From positions 1 through 64,000 of the forward strand of contig CACGMO010000009.1 in the NCBI GenBank assembly GCA_902574225.1: a DNA stretch of 64,000 nucleotides. The letters are read 5' to 3'. The stretch's first letter is position 1, and each line of letters begins with the position of its first letter. Below the pieces are notes generated by a model that saw only the letters and a list, made by a program, of their open reading frames with translations, ran no database searches and was not told the DNA's origin. The DNA is from an uncultured Alphaproteobacteria bacterium (GTDB taxonomy: Bacteria; Pseudomonadota; Alphaproteobacteria; Rhodobacterales; Rhodobacteraceae). This document shows positions 26,917 to 35,095 of the stretch, piece by piece. The position numbers and the translations under genes are program-made.

Positions 26917-26947
26917 AATAATTATACCTTTTCAAAGTATAGTTATT
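26917..26947. repeat. AT-rich stem-loop after the acyl-CoA-dehydrogenase-like gene
   Basis: AATAATTATAC - 9-base loop - GTATAGTTATT: 10 of 11 positions pair. It begins 7 bp after the upstream stop codon and ends 39 bp before the small secreted protein gene. It has no T-run on either side, so it is a weak terminator or an operator for the downstream gene. Confidence 0.4.
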
Positions 26948-26986
26948 GTGGTATGCCTAACATGATAAAATATAAGGAGTATAGAT

Positions 26987-27256
26987 ATGAAGGTTAATTT
27001 ATTCGTCACCATCATGCTTTTTTGTTTTAGTACAACATCTTTTGCCGAAGGACTTTGGACCCATTGGTGTGATCCTAAATCAGCATGGTTTTCTGAAAAG
27101 ATAAGTAGTGGAATTCAAACCGCATCTCTTGATACAGAAACCTTGCTCAAGGTAGATGAACTTACAATTCAGTGTCATTATGAGGTCAATTTGGGTATAT
27201 CAACATACGAAACAGCAAAGTGTAAAAAAGCTCTTGACCTTGTAGGCTATAATTAA
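26987..27256 (+). CDS. small secreted protein with signal peptide
   Basis: 89 residues, ATG 26987 after ATAAGGAGTATAGAT, a good SD. The N-terminus is a Sec signal peptide with a likely cut after TSFA (residue 21). The mature protein is about 68 residues with three cysteines (in HWCDP, IQCHY and AKCKK) and two tryptophans near its start. No family recognised. It is flanked by inverted repeats on both sides and forms a single-gene unit. Periplasmic location is expected. Confidence 0.65.
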   Translation: MKVNLFVTIMLFCFSTTSFAEGLWTHWCDPKSAWFSEKISSGIQTASLDTETLLKVDELTIQCHYEVNLGISTYETAKCKKALDLVGYN

Positions 27257-27278
27257 TTCTTATAAATGTATTATTTCT

Positions 27279-27308
27279 TTATGGAGAGACTACCAATACT
27301 CTCCATAA
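27279..27308. repeat. perfect 10-bp inverted repeat between convergent genes
   Basis: TTATGGAGAG - 10-base loop - CTCTCCATAA, fully complementary arms. It overlaps the stop end of the SDR gene (27290) and lies 22 bp after the small secreted gene. Convergent position suggests a bidirectional transcript end, though neither side has a strong T-tract. Confidence 0.5.
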
Positions 27309-28000
27309 GGTCGTAGTTCCACTCTGAAGGACCATGTAGATTTGTCCTGCTTTACGACATTAAAAATCTCTTTTGCTATATTTTTTGGGGAAGCAAAAAA
27401 TTTATCTGGCTTATCTGGGGCAAGACGCGGTCGTGTTCTCGGAGTATCAATTAAAGCGTCTATGATAATATAAGCTATATGTATACCCTTTGGCCCAAAT
27501 TCCCTAGCCATAGACTCTGCTAATATCTTCTGAGCAGATTTAGATGCAGAAAAAAAACCCCATCCATCTTTTCCTCTTTCCGCAGCCGTGTTGCCGGTAA
27601 CAATAATCGTACCACTTTTTTGTTCTAACATTTTTGGAAGAGTCATTTGTGATAAAATAAGTAAGGCGGTTGTGTTAACTCTAAAATTTTTTTCCAAATC
27701 TTCGTAGCTCAAATCAAGGATGGGTCCTCGCGTTCCCAGAGGAGCATTATGTATCACAACTGCAGCTGGCCCAAGGTCGGTTTGTATTTTATTTAATGTT
27801 TTTTGAAAATCCTCTATTTTCCCAACATCGCAAGGATAGGCAGAAGTATTGTCATACTTTTTTTCTAAATATTTGAGATTTTCTTCAGTTCGAGCAATCA
27901 TGGCAACATGGTAGCCATTCTCCGAAAAATAACGTGCTATTTCAGCACCTGTACCGGTTTCTGGTCCAACTCCTGTTAATATACATAATTTTTTATCCAT
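27290..28000 (-). CDS. short-chain dehydrogenase/reductase
   Basis: 236 residues, Rossmann fold with a cofactor loop in TGVGPETGTGAEIA (an unusual reading of the TGxxxGxG motif), HNAPLG in place of NNAG, and TGNTAAERG leading to FFSASKSAQKIL. The canonical YxxxK appears as F-S-A-S-K, so the catalytic tyrosine is replaced by phenylalanine or serine at that site; activity may be altered. Its start overlaps the upstream GST stop by 8 bp. Confidence 0.8.
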   Translation of the reverse strand: MDKKLCILTGVGPETGTGAEIARYFSENGYHVAMIARTEENLKYLEKKYDNTSAYPCDVGKIEDFQKTLNKIQTDLGPAAVVIHNAPLGTRGPILDLSYEDLEKNFRVNTTALLILSQMTLPKMLEQKSGTIIVTGNTAAERGKDGWGFFSASKSAQKILAESMAREFGPKGIHIAYIIIDALIDTPRTRPRLAPDKPDKFFASPKNIAKEIFNVVKQDKSTWSFRVELRPYGEYW

Positions 28001-28625
28001 CTAACTTAAATCTTCTATCCAGTTTTTCATGCCATGCTTTGACTTCTTCAAATTCATCAAAATTCATTTCAATAGCATCCGCCAGCTGTACGACCTCATA
28101 GCCAGTTATATCAGCTATGGTTAACGCTTCACCGGCTACGTACGAGGTTGTATTTAAATGAGCGTTCAATCTCTTGAACAAGATTCTGCACGACTCTATA
28201 CCTCTTCTTGCAATTGCAGGGACCTGTGGTAAATCGTTACGCGTTCCAGGTAAAACTTTTCCTTTGTATCTCTCAAATTTATTTCTCATGCCATTCATAA
28301 GCGGAATATAACCATCAATTTCTAGTCGTCTATTCCACATCTCAATTATTGCTCTTTCTTTAGAAGTCTTTCCAAATAGTTTTTTTGAAGTGTTATTAGT
28401 CTCTTCTAAAAATCTACAGATTGCCACACTTTCGGAAATTGTAGTCCCATCTGCTAATTCAAGAAAGGGAATGCAATGAAACGGATTTAGTGAATTGAAA
28501 GGTTCTTCAAATTGATCTCCATCTCTAACATTAAGTTGCACTATTGGCACCTCAATTCCTGTTTCTTTGAGAAAGAAAGTGACTCTCTTAGAGGCTGGAG
28601 CCAGATCAAATTGATAAAGTTTCAT
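27993..28625 (-). CDS. glutathione S-transferase family protein
   Basis: 210 residues. The N-terminal thioredoxin-like domain opens with KLYQFDLAPASKRVTFFLKETG, where the serine in PASKR is the probable thiol-activating residue, and has NPFHCIPFLELADG with the cis-proline and ISESVAICRFLEE with the glutathione-gamma-glutamyl contact. A helical C-terminal domain follows. Co-transcribed with the SDR downstream through an 8-bp overlap. Confidence 0.85.
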   Translation of the reverse strand: MKLYQFDLAPASKRVTFFLKETGIEVPIVQLNVRDGDQFEEPFNSLNPFHCIPFLELADGTTISESVAICRFLEETNNTSKKLFGKTSKERAIIEMWNRRLEIDGYIPLMNGMRNKFERYKGKVLPGTRNDLPQVPAIARRGIESCRILFKRLNAHLNTTSYVAGEALTIADITGYEVVQLADAIEMNFDEFEEVKAWHEKLDRRFKLDG

Positions 28626-28738
28626 TAATTTTTTTCTTTTTTTCGCAAGTAAGCTTAGTTCATATTATGAATTAAACAAATACATAAATATAAATTCGGT
28701 AATTTTTGTCGTTTATAGTATTGGGAAATAGGTTTGGA

Positions 28739-29551
28739 ATGTCGTTAACTTTAAATAATGACAGTGCAGTTGGATTTGCATTGATTGCGTTGAGCCGTTC
28801 ATCAAGTTTGATGAATGAAGCTATGGAACGTTTATCCACTGGAAAAAGAATTAACAGGGCATCTGATGATCCTGCCGGAATTCATCAGGTAATGAGAATT
28901 AATGCAGAAATTCGCGGAATTAACACTGCGTCGAGAAATGCCGCTGATGGACAGTCTTTAGTAGATACTTTGGACACAAGTTTATCCGAAGTGCAATCTA
29001 TCTTGTTGAGAATGCGCGAGCTGACTATCCAAGCTATGAGTGATACGAATTCTGCTGATGATAGGTTAGCTTTAGATTCAGAGTTATCACAACTAGAGCT
29101 TGAAATTACTCGCATCGGTAGCACTACCTCTTTCGGGGGCAAACCAGTATTTGACGGAAACACGCACTATCTTCAGATAGGGCCCCGATCCGGTGACACG
29201 CTAGAAGTTCAGTCCTATACTCTGAGCGCCTCAACGTTGGGATTGAGTCAAGATTTAACATCTAGAAGTAATGCAGAAAACTATCTGGGTATTATTGATA
29301 CTGCGATACAAAATATTAACGAAAAAAGAGGTGCTGCTGGAGCATTGTCAAACAGACTGGATTTCATAATGTCCAACCTAGATAATAGTAAAGTAAACTT
29401 GATCAAATCGAGAAGTAATATTGAAGATGCAGATTTTGCTGCGGAGAGTATGAAATTGGCAAAAGCAAAGATATTGGAACAGGTTGCAATAGCGATGATC
29501 GCTCAGGCGAATGCTAGAATGCAATGGATACTAAAGCTTTTGGAAAATTAA
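28739..29551 (+). CDS. flagellin
   Basis: About 270 residues from ATG 28739 (TTTGGA upstream); the longer frame from TTG 28706 lacks support. N-terminal D0/D1: RSSSLMNEAMERLSTGKRINRASDDPAG is the classic flagellin signature, followed by NAADGQSLVDTLDTSL and a heptad-rich MRELTIQAMSD. The C-terminal domain has IEDADFAAESMKLAKAKILEQ and ends QANARMQWILKLL, where canonical flagellins have QANQxPQxxLxLL. The variable D2/D3 region is short. It would form the extracellular filament. No export, hook, motor or chaperone gene is nearby, and an FAH-type gene starts 22 bp later. Confidence 0.92.
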   Translation: MSLTLNNDSAVGFALIALSRSSSLMNEAMERLSTGKRINRASDDPAGIHQVMRINAEIRGINTASRNAADGQSLVDTLDTSLSEVQSILLRMRELTIQAMSDTNSADDRLALDSELSQLELEITRIGSTTSFGGKPVFDGNTHYLQIGPRSGDTLEVQSYTLSASTLGLSQDLTSRSNAENYLGIIDTAIQNINEKRGAAGALSNRLDFIMSNLDNSKVNLIKSRSNIEDADFAAESMKLAKAKILEQVAIAMIAQANARMQWILKLLEN

Positions 29552-29573
29552 AAAAAAATGTTACATAAAGTAT

Positions 29574-30350
29574 ATGAAGTCTAATGTCGAAAAAATAAGT
29601 ACCTTTCTTTTTGAGGCGCACGAAGCCGGTGATAAATTTGTTAATCTTGAAAAAGGTATGAAACCAAAAGATTTTAATGAAGCTTACCAAATTCAGAAGC
29701 AATTGCGGCAGAAGTTACCACGAGGGCCACTTGGAGGGTACAAAATTGCCCTATCTTCTAAAATACAACAAGACTATCACAAAATTAGTCACCCTGTTTA
29801 TGGTGGTCTATTTAAGAGTGAGATTTTTACGAGTCCTCAGACCATTGTACTAGGAAACTATCATAGAATGAGTGTTGAGTTTGAATTAGCTTTTGAACTA
29901 TCAGACCACATTATAGATCCTACCATTCAAAGAAACTCAGAAAATATTATAAAAGATATTTCAAATGTGATGCCCGCAATCGAGCTTATAGATGATAGAG
30001 GAGCGAATTATGATGGTCTGGATCCACTTTCCCTAGCCTGTGACAACGCGTGGTCTGGTGGCCTAGTTCTAGGAGAGCCAATATACAATTGGCAGGAAAA
30101 GGATTTTCTAGATATACAATCGTCCTGTGAGTGGAACCAAGAGCCAAAATTAACAACTGGCGTGCTTGACGCAAAGCCTTTTGAAAATCTGTGCTGGTTG
30201 ATCAATGAGCTACACTCGAGTAAAAGTGAACTAAACCCTGGAATGATTATAATAACGGGAAGTGTCTTTAAAGTAAGACAAGCAAAGGTAGGGGATAAGA
30301 TAAACCATATCCTTTCTGATCATGGGAAAGTGAGCATTTCAGTAATCTAG
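29574..30350 (+). CDS. FAH-superfamily hydratase/hydrolase (MhpD-like)
   Basis: 258 residues resembling 2-oxopent-4-enoate hydratase and 2-oxo-hept-3-ene-1,7-dioate hydratase: GGYKIALSSK (GxKIGxTS-type), SVEFELAFELSD with the metal-binding acidic pair, MPAIELIDDRG, and the C-terminal PGMIIITGSV. Acts on ring-cleavage intermediates in related pathways. Start ATG 29574 without a strong SD, 22 bp after flagellin. Followed 29 bp later by the ATC-hydrolase gene. Confidence 0.8.
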   Translation: MKSNVEKISTFLFEAHEAGDKFVNLEKGMKPKDFNEAYQIQKQLRQKLPRGPLGGYKIALSSKIQQDYHKISHPVYGGLFKSEIFTSPQTIVLGNYHRMSVEFELAFELSDHIIDPTIQRNSENIIKDISNVMPAIELIDDRGANYDGLDPLSLACDNAWSGGLVLGEPIYNWQEKDFLDIQSSCEWNQEPKLTTGVLDAKPFENLCWLINELHSSKSELNPGMIIITGSVFKVRQAKVGDKINHILSDHGKVSISVI

Positions 30351-30379
30351 GAAGTAACTGTTTAATTTGGAGATAATAA

Positions 30380-30886
30380 ATGGAAAGCAACACAAAGTTA
30401 AAGGACGAGCTAACGCAAAAGATTGGAGTTTTAACACGGCGCGAAACAGAAGCTAGGATCATTGCACCTTTTGTAGATGCCCTAATAAAAACCTTTGGCA
30501 AAGAAAAAATAATACCGATTTTAGAAAAAACAGTTATGGAGCTAGCTCGCGATCAAGGCTCATCTCTGGCGAAAGAATATGGCAATGATGTTTCTGCCTT
30601 TCTTGAAACACTAAAGTTCTGGACTCAAGATGGAGCGCTGGAAATAGACTTGCTTGAGAAGAATGACACAAAACTAGATTTCAATGTAACAAGGTGCAGA
30701 TATGCCGAAATGTATAAGGCATTAGGAATACAAGACCTTGGGGCTGTTTTGTCCTGCAATAGAGATGCCGCAATGATTGAAGGATTCAACCAAGATGCAA
30801 GACTTAATCGAGAAACCACTATTATGAGTGGTGGGAAATGCTGTACTTTTAGATACACATTTGAGAAACCCAACGCGCTAAGATAA
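30380..30886 (+). CDS. L-2-amino-thiazoline-4-carboxylic acid hydrolase family protein
   Basis: 168 residues that I recognise as the ATC hydrolase family: TRRETEARIIAPFVDALIK near the N-terminus, FNVTRCRYAEMYKALGIQD, a conserved CNRDAAMIEGFN with cysteine and acidic residues, and SGGKCCTFRY at the end. Characterised ATC hydrolase opens the thiazoline ring to S-carbamoyl-cysteine in cysteine production by Pseudomonas; many homologues have unknown substrates. ATG 30380 follows GGAGATAATAA. It stands between an FAH-type gene and a membrane alpha/beta hydrolase. Confidence 0.8.
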   Translation: MESNTKLKDELTQKIGVLTRRETEARIIAPFVDALIKTFGKEKIIPILEKTVMELARDQGSSLAKEYGNDVSAFLETLKFWTQDGALEIDLLEKNDTKLDFNVTRCRYAEMYKALGIQDLGAVLSCNRDAAMIEGFNQDARLNRETTIMSGGKCCTFRYTFEKPNALR

Positions 30887-30887
30887 G

Positions 30888-32399
30888 TTGTATTTGTTAA
30901 AAAGCTCTAAGAACACTATACATAAAGTCTTTTGCCTTTTGTTGATTTTAATAGCCCTGTTTGCATTTTGGAAACTCGATTTTGCCGAAACAAATTTGAC
31001 TAGTGTCAGAGAGTTGGTCAATAAAACCCCCGTTACTCTGACTTTTAAAGACAATATAAAAACTAAGGGAATTGTATTTTTAGCACATGGATTTGCTGGA
31101 TCCACTAGTTTTATGAGACCAATAGCTGTAGCTCTTGCAGAGGCTGGCTATTTAACAGTTCGTTTTGATTTTTTAGGGCATGGACGTCATCCTCTACCGT
31201 ACTCTGGAGATATTACAACGATTGAGGGAGCGACGCAGAAATTCGTTAATCAAACGAATGAAATAATCTCTCATTATTTATTAAAACATAGCCCCAGCTT
31301 TTCAATGATAATTGGCCATTCAATGGCATCCGATATAATAATCAGATCAGCCTCTTTAAATCCTAGTCTTAATAGCGCAGTTGCTATTTCCGCTTATACT
31401 GACGCTTTAAAAGCCAAAGAACCTAAAAATGTCCTCATTCTTAATGGTCAGTGGGAGCCTCAATTGAGATCGAAATCCTTAGAAATTTTACAAAATATTG
31501 GAGTTGATAATCCAAAGGAGGGAAGATTATATGGAGCCCTTGATGATACTGCTATTAGAAAAGTGGATTTTATAGAAAACGCCGACCATGTAGGCGTTTT
31601 ATATTCTGTTCGCACTCAGAGAGAGCTGGTAGATTGGATTAATTTTCTTGAAAAGGATAAGCAATTATTTATAGGCAACTATATTGGAATATGGACTGGT
31701 ATTTTATTTTTTAGTATTTTTTTTCTCATTATACTACTGACCAAGTTCCTTCCTAAAAAAACCTTAGGGAAATATCAGTTTGGCTATATTCGGTTCTTTT
31801 CCATAAATATTATCGCTTGTGTACTCCCGCCACTTATATTGTATAACTTTACATTTAAATTTGTTAATTTCCCTGCCCACAATCATCTCATTAATCAAAT
31901 GATCCTAATATCCATAATTCTGTTTTTCAGCCTACCGCCTACCCAGTTTAAGGAGTTAACAAAATCATTTAATTTTCCATTATTTGCTTTTTTATTTATT
32001 TTGTTTTGTATTTTGTTTGGATCCATTTTGGATGCCTACGTGAGCTCGTTTCTTCTGACCGGAACCAGAGTACCTTTGTTTTTCTCTTGCTTAATTGGGT
32101 CTATCCCCTTGATGGTACTAATGCAAATGTATTATGATAATTATTCAAATGGTTGGATATTAGGAAATATATTTAAATTGTTTCTAATAATCTCCTTATC
32201 AGCCTCAATCCTTTTGAATATCTCTCAGTTGTTTATTATTGGATACGCGATAATTTTATTTATTACCTTCACATTAATATTTGGATTTTTATCAAATATG
32301 ATAAGTAGAAAGTACAATAATACTCTTTCAGTAGGGTTAGCCAATGGAATAGCATTAGCTTGGACATTTTCAACGGCACTACCGATGTACGTAAATTGA
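30888..32399 (+). CDS. alpha/beta hydrolase fused to a multi-helix membrane domain
   Basis: 503 residues. One N-terminal membrane helix (LLILIALFAFWKL) precedes an alpha/beta hydrolase domain of about residues 45-255: FLAHGFAGSTSF oxyanion loop, FDFLGHGRHP, a serine nucleophile in IGHSMAS, and a late NADHVG histidine. The remaining 240 residues contain about seven hydrophobic helices without a family I recognise. The start is TTG 30888 or TTG 30894, one base after the preceding stop. Possibly a membrane-bound lipase or esterase. Confidence 0.75.
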   Translation: MYLLKSSKNTIHKVFCLLLILIALFAFWKLDFAETNLTSVRELVNKTPVTLTFKDNIKTKGIVFLAHGFAGSTSFMRPIAVALAEAGYLTVRFDFLGHGRHPLPYSGDITTIEGATQKFVNQTNEIISHYLLKHSPSFSMIIGHSMASDIIIRSASLNPSLNSAVAISAYTDALKAKEPKNVLILNGQWEPQLRSKSLEILQNIGVDNPKEGRLYGALDDTAIRKVDFIENADHVGVLYSVRTQRELVDWINFLEKDKQLFIGNYIGIWTGILFFSIFFLIILLTKFLPKKTLGKYQFGYIRFFSINIIACVLPPLILYNFTFKFVNFPAHNHLINQMILISIILFFSLPPTQFKELTKSFNFPLFAFLFILFCILFGSILDAYVSSFLLTGTRVPLFFSCLIGSIPLMVLMQMYYDNYSNGWILGNIFKLFLIISLSASILLNISQLFIIGYAIILFITFTLIFGFLSNMISRKYNNTLSVGLANGIALAWTFSTALPMYVN

Positions 32400-32452
32400 A
32401 TGAAAATTTTTTATGGTCTACATATACGTTACTCAGATAAGATTAATTTAAA

Positions 32453-33712
32453 ATGACAGTACTGATTTGTGGAGCAGGAATAGGTGGTTTGAGTTTAGGT
32501 CTATCCCTACAACAACTAAAAATTCCATTTCAAATATTTGAGTCCTCTGCATCTATTGAACCCCTAGGAGTTGGAGTCAACCTCCAACCTAATGCCGTAA
32601 AGGAACTTTTCGCTTTAGGATTAAAAGATCCTCTGACAAGAATTGGGATACAAACCGAGGAATTTGGATTATTTTCAAAAAAAGGTTTGGAAATTTGGAC
32701 TGAAGCACGGGGCTTAAAAGCAGGGTATAATGTACCACAATTTTCTGTCCATAGAGGAGAACTCCAAAAGTTACTTTATGATACTCTTGTTGAACGCTCA
32801 AAAAAAAGCTCAGTTAGTTTGGGTATTAGAGCTACTGGCTTCAAAAATTTATCCTCTTCAGTACAATTGCATTACTTCAATAAGAATACAAAAAAAAATG
32901 AATTCATTTATGGCGATATTCTAGTTGCTTGTGATGGAATAAATTCAAATATTCGAAAACAATTATTCCCAAATGAAGGGGACCCTCTATGGAACGGAGC
33001 AATTTTATGGCGTGGGCTAACAGCTGCTTCTCCGTTTAGGACTGGAGCTTCTATGGTGATGATTGGACATGATACGCAACGATTTGTTTCATACCCAATA
33101 AGTCAGAAAGACAGGCGTGGGAATGCAAAAATAAATTGGATAGCGGAACTAAAATTTAATCCTGAAAAAAAATATATGAAAAGTGACTGGAGTAAAAAGG
33201 TAGATAAATCAAAATTTATAGGTAGCTTTACAGATTGGTTTTTTGAATGGATAAATCCTTTAAGCCTTATTTCAGAAACAAGCTCAATCTATGAGTATCC
33301 AATGGTTGACAGAGATCCATTAGAAAAATGGACGTTTGGAAGAACAACACTGTTAGGTGATGCTGCCCACCCAACATATCCAGTTGGATCAAATGGTGCC
33401 AGCCAAGCTATTATTGATGCTAGAAAGCTCGCGTTTCATTTTAAAGTAAATGGACTTAATGAAACAGCTTTATTGAGCTATGAAAAAGAGATGCTCCCCC
33501 TAACTGCCAAAATAACATTAGCAAATAGAAGTTCCGGTCCCGATGCTCTCCTACAAGTAGTTGAAGACCGTTGTGGAGGAACCTTTAATAACATCCAGGA
33601 AGTCATTAGCCAGAGCGAACTTAAAAATCACTCAGAAAAATATAAATCCATCGCTGGTCTTAACATTGAGAGACTTAATAATGCAGATAGTATTTTGAGT
33701 TCATTGATTTAA
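32453..33712 (+). CDS. FAD-dependent aromatic hydroxylase (salicylate / 3-hydroxybenzoate hydroxylase type)
   Basis: 419 residues, class A flavoprotein monooxygenase. FAD-binding motif G-A-G-I-G-G-L-S at residues 6-13, the D-G motif in LVACDGINSNIRK, and the ribityl motif GDAAHPTYPVGSNGASQAI. The group hydroxylates phenolic acids with NAD(P)H and O2. Start ATG 32453 in an AT-rich gap; the 3' end overlaps the convergent nuclease gene by 12 bp. Confidence 0.88.
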   Translation: MTVLICGAGIGGLSLGLSLQQLKIPFQIFESSASIEPLGVGVNLQPNAVKELFALGLKDPLTRIGIQTEEFGLFSKKGLEIWTEARGLKAGYNVPQFSVHRGELQKLLYDTLVERSKKSSVSLGIRATGFKNLSSSVQLHYFNKNTKKNEFIYGDILVACDGINSNIRKQLFPNEGDPLWNGAILWRGLTAASPFRTGASMVMIGHDTQRFVSYPISQKDRRGNAKINWIAELKFNPEKKYMKSDWSKKVDKSKFIGSFTDWFFEWINPLSLISETSSIYEYPMVDRDPLEKWTFGRTTLLGDAAHPTYPVGSNGASQAIIDARKLAFHFKVNGLNETALLSYEKEMLPLTAKITLANRSSGPDALLQVVEDRCGGTFNNIQEVISQSELKNHSEKYKSIAGLNIERLNNADSILSSLI

Positions 33713-34474
33713 ACTTTGAGCAAGAAATTTTCCATATTCACAATAGTCTGAATGCTGAGGTCTTTTGCTCTCGTTCAAACACTCGCTAATATCTTGCAAC
33801 GTCGGCTCTATCCAGGTTTCGTTAGTCTTATAGTCAATTAAAGTAATCTTAAAATTCATAGATGCGGTAGTGGTTGATAAAAAATCATACTCACTAAACC
33901 TATCCCCATCGCAATATAGGAAGTAACCCACATCATCAACATGAAAGCCTTTTTTTCTTAAAACCCAAACATAGAGGTCCATTTGCCTTTTATAAGAAGC
34001 TTTCCAGGGATCATCCAAAGTAATAGGTCCTTTGTCTGATTTTTGCGACGTACTTTTATAATCAACTATATGCAAACAATTAGTGTTAATATTTAACCAA
34101 ACGTCATCGAGACCACCACCGACTTTTAGATTTGTTTTGGGATCCACAAAGTTTAGCCTATCTTTTGCTCCAAAATGCAAGCTTTGCGTCCATAATTCAA
34201 AGTGTTCATGAGAGAAAGGAATGAGAAAGTCTCGTCCTTTGGCAACCAAAAACGGATGGGGCTCTCCAATTTCTCTGTATTTATCAAAATCTCTTTTAAG
34301 CAATATATCAGTAGCCTCATTTATATTGAACCCCGGAATAGAAGGGAACTTTATGCCCTCTACTTGTTCCATATAAAAACAAGCTTTACATCTGACAAAG
34401 TTTTCAATTCTGCTTCTACTTAGTTCATAGGGCTCAATCTTACTTTTATCAAATTTTCCACGATGCCTTGGCAT
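33701..34474 (-). CDS. orphan PD-(D/E)XK nuclease of the RecB/Cas4 type
   Basis: 257 residues. Active-site pattern: D123/D124 in GGGLDDVW, then D138-Y-K140 (LHIVDYKST), and the RecB-family Q164-x-x-x-Y168 (QMDLY). Cysteines occur as C29-x-x-C32 near the N-terminus and C232 and C245 near the C-terminus, an arrangement reminiscent of the iron-sulfur cluster that staples AddB/Cas4 nucleases. It probably processes DNA ends, but no helicase, CRISPR array or cas gene is in the window. It directly follows the YceI gene (one base gap), with SD AGAGGGG inside the YceI 3' end. Confidence 0.75.
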   Translation of the reverse strand: MPRHRGKFDKSKIEPYELSRSRIENFVRCKACFYMEQVEGIKFPSIPGFNINEATDILLKRDFDKYREIGEPHPFLVAKGRDFLIPFSHEHFELWTQSLHFGAKDRLNFVDPKTNLKVGGGLDDVWLNINTNCLHIVDYKSTSQKSDKGPITLDDPWKASYKRQMDLYVWVLRKKGFHVDDVGYFLYCDGDRFSEYDFLSTTTASMNFKITLIDYKTNETWIEPTLQDISECLNESKRPQHSDYCEYGKFLAQSLNQ

Positions 34475-34475
34475 A

Positions 34476-35051
34476 TTAATCCCCTCTTATTAATTCGATA
34501 ATAGAATTTAATTTAATTTCCTTGCCAACAAGAAAAGGAAATCCATCGGCACCAAAATCATATCTGTTAATAGAAGACATTATCTCAAATATAAGAGTTT
34601 TTGCATTTTTTATGTATTTGTCTTTGGTAAAAACCATAATAACAATATTTTTCTGTACTCCTTTCAGTTTGAGTAGACCGCTTACTCGATATCCCTCATC
34701 TTTTTTAGAAATACTTGTGCTTTCAAACTCCATAAATGGGTATTTGTTCGCATTTAATACACTTTGTCCTAACATGGCGCTGGTAGCTAAAGGAAAGCCT
34801 GCGGTACTTTTTCTAATATCTACTTTAATGTAAAACTTAGATTGCTGTTCTTCAGTAAAATCGATAGTGAAATAAGATCTGTCTACATGAAACTCACCAT
34901 ATAAAGGAACGCCACTCACAAAATAAGTAAATTTAAGTGTTTTTGAGTTTGCAATTGTATATCTTTCACTTGCAAAGGTCTTATCTACAAATGAAGGAAA
35001 TGCAAAAAAAACTAAAAAAATGCCAAACCGTAATAAATTTTTTAAATACAT
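34476..35051 (-). CDS. YceI-family periplasmic lipocalin-like protein
   Basis: 191 residues with a signal peptide (FGIFLVFFAFPS..., likely cut after FA near residue 27). The mature part has the YceI beta-barrel pattern: LKFTYFVSG, GEFHVDRSYFTIDF, YPFMEFESTSI, GLLKLKGVQKNIVIMV and NRYDFGADGFPFLVG. YceI proteins bind amphiphilic isoprenoids or polyprenyls in the periplasm. It is the first gene of a two-gene unit with the nuclease. Divergent from the OYE gene, 44 bp apart. Confidence 0.85.
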   Translation of the reverse strand: MYLKNLLRFGIFLVFFAFPSFVDKTFASERYTIANSKTLKFTYFVSGVPLYGEFHVDRSYFTIDFTEEQQSKFYIKVDIRKSTAGFPLATSAMLGQSVLNANKYPFMEFESTSISKKDEGYRVSGLLKLKGVQKNIVIMVFTKDKYIKNAKTLIFEIMSSINRYDFGADGFPFLVGKEIKLNSIIELIRGD

Positions 35052-35095
35052 TAATAGACCTTTGATCAGAAGAAAGTATGTTTTAATATATTACT

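Noticed and set aside
28706-28738. Longer flagellin start at TTG 28706
   Set aside because: Would add eleven non-flagellin residues before the conserved N-terminus and has no SD.
33701-34474. CRISPR-associated Cas4
   Set aside because: Similarity to Cas4 is by nuclease motif only; no repeat array, cas1 or cas2 occurs anywhere in the window.
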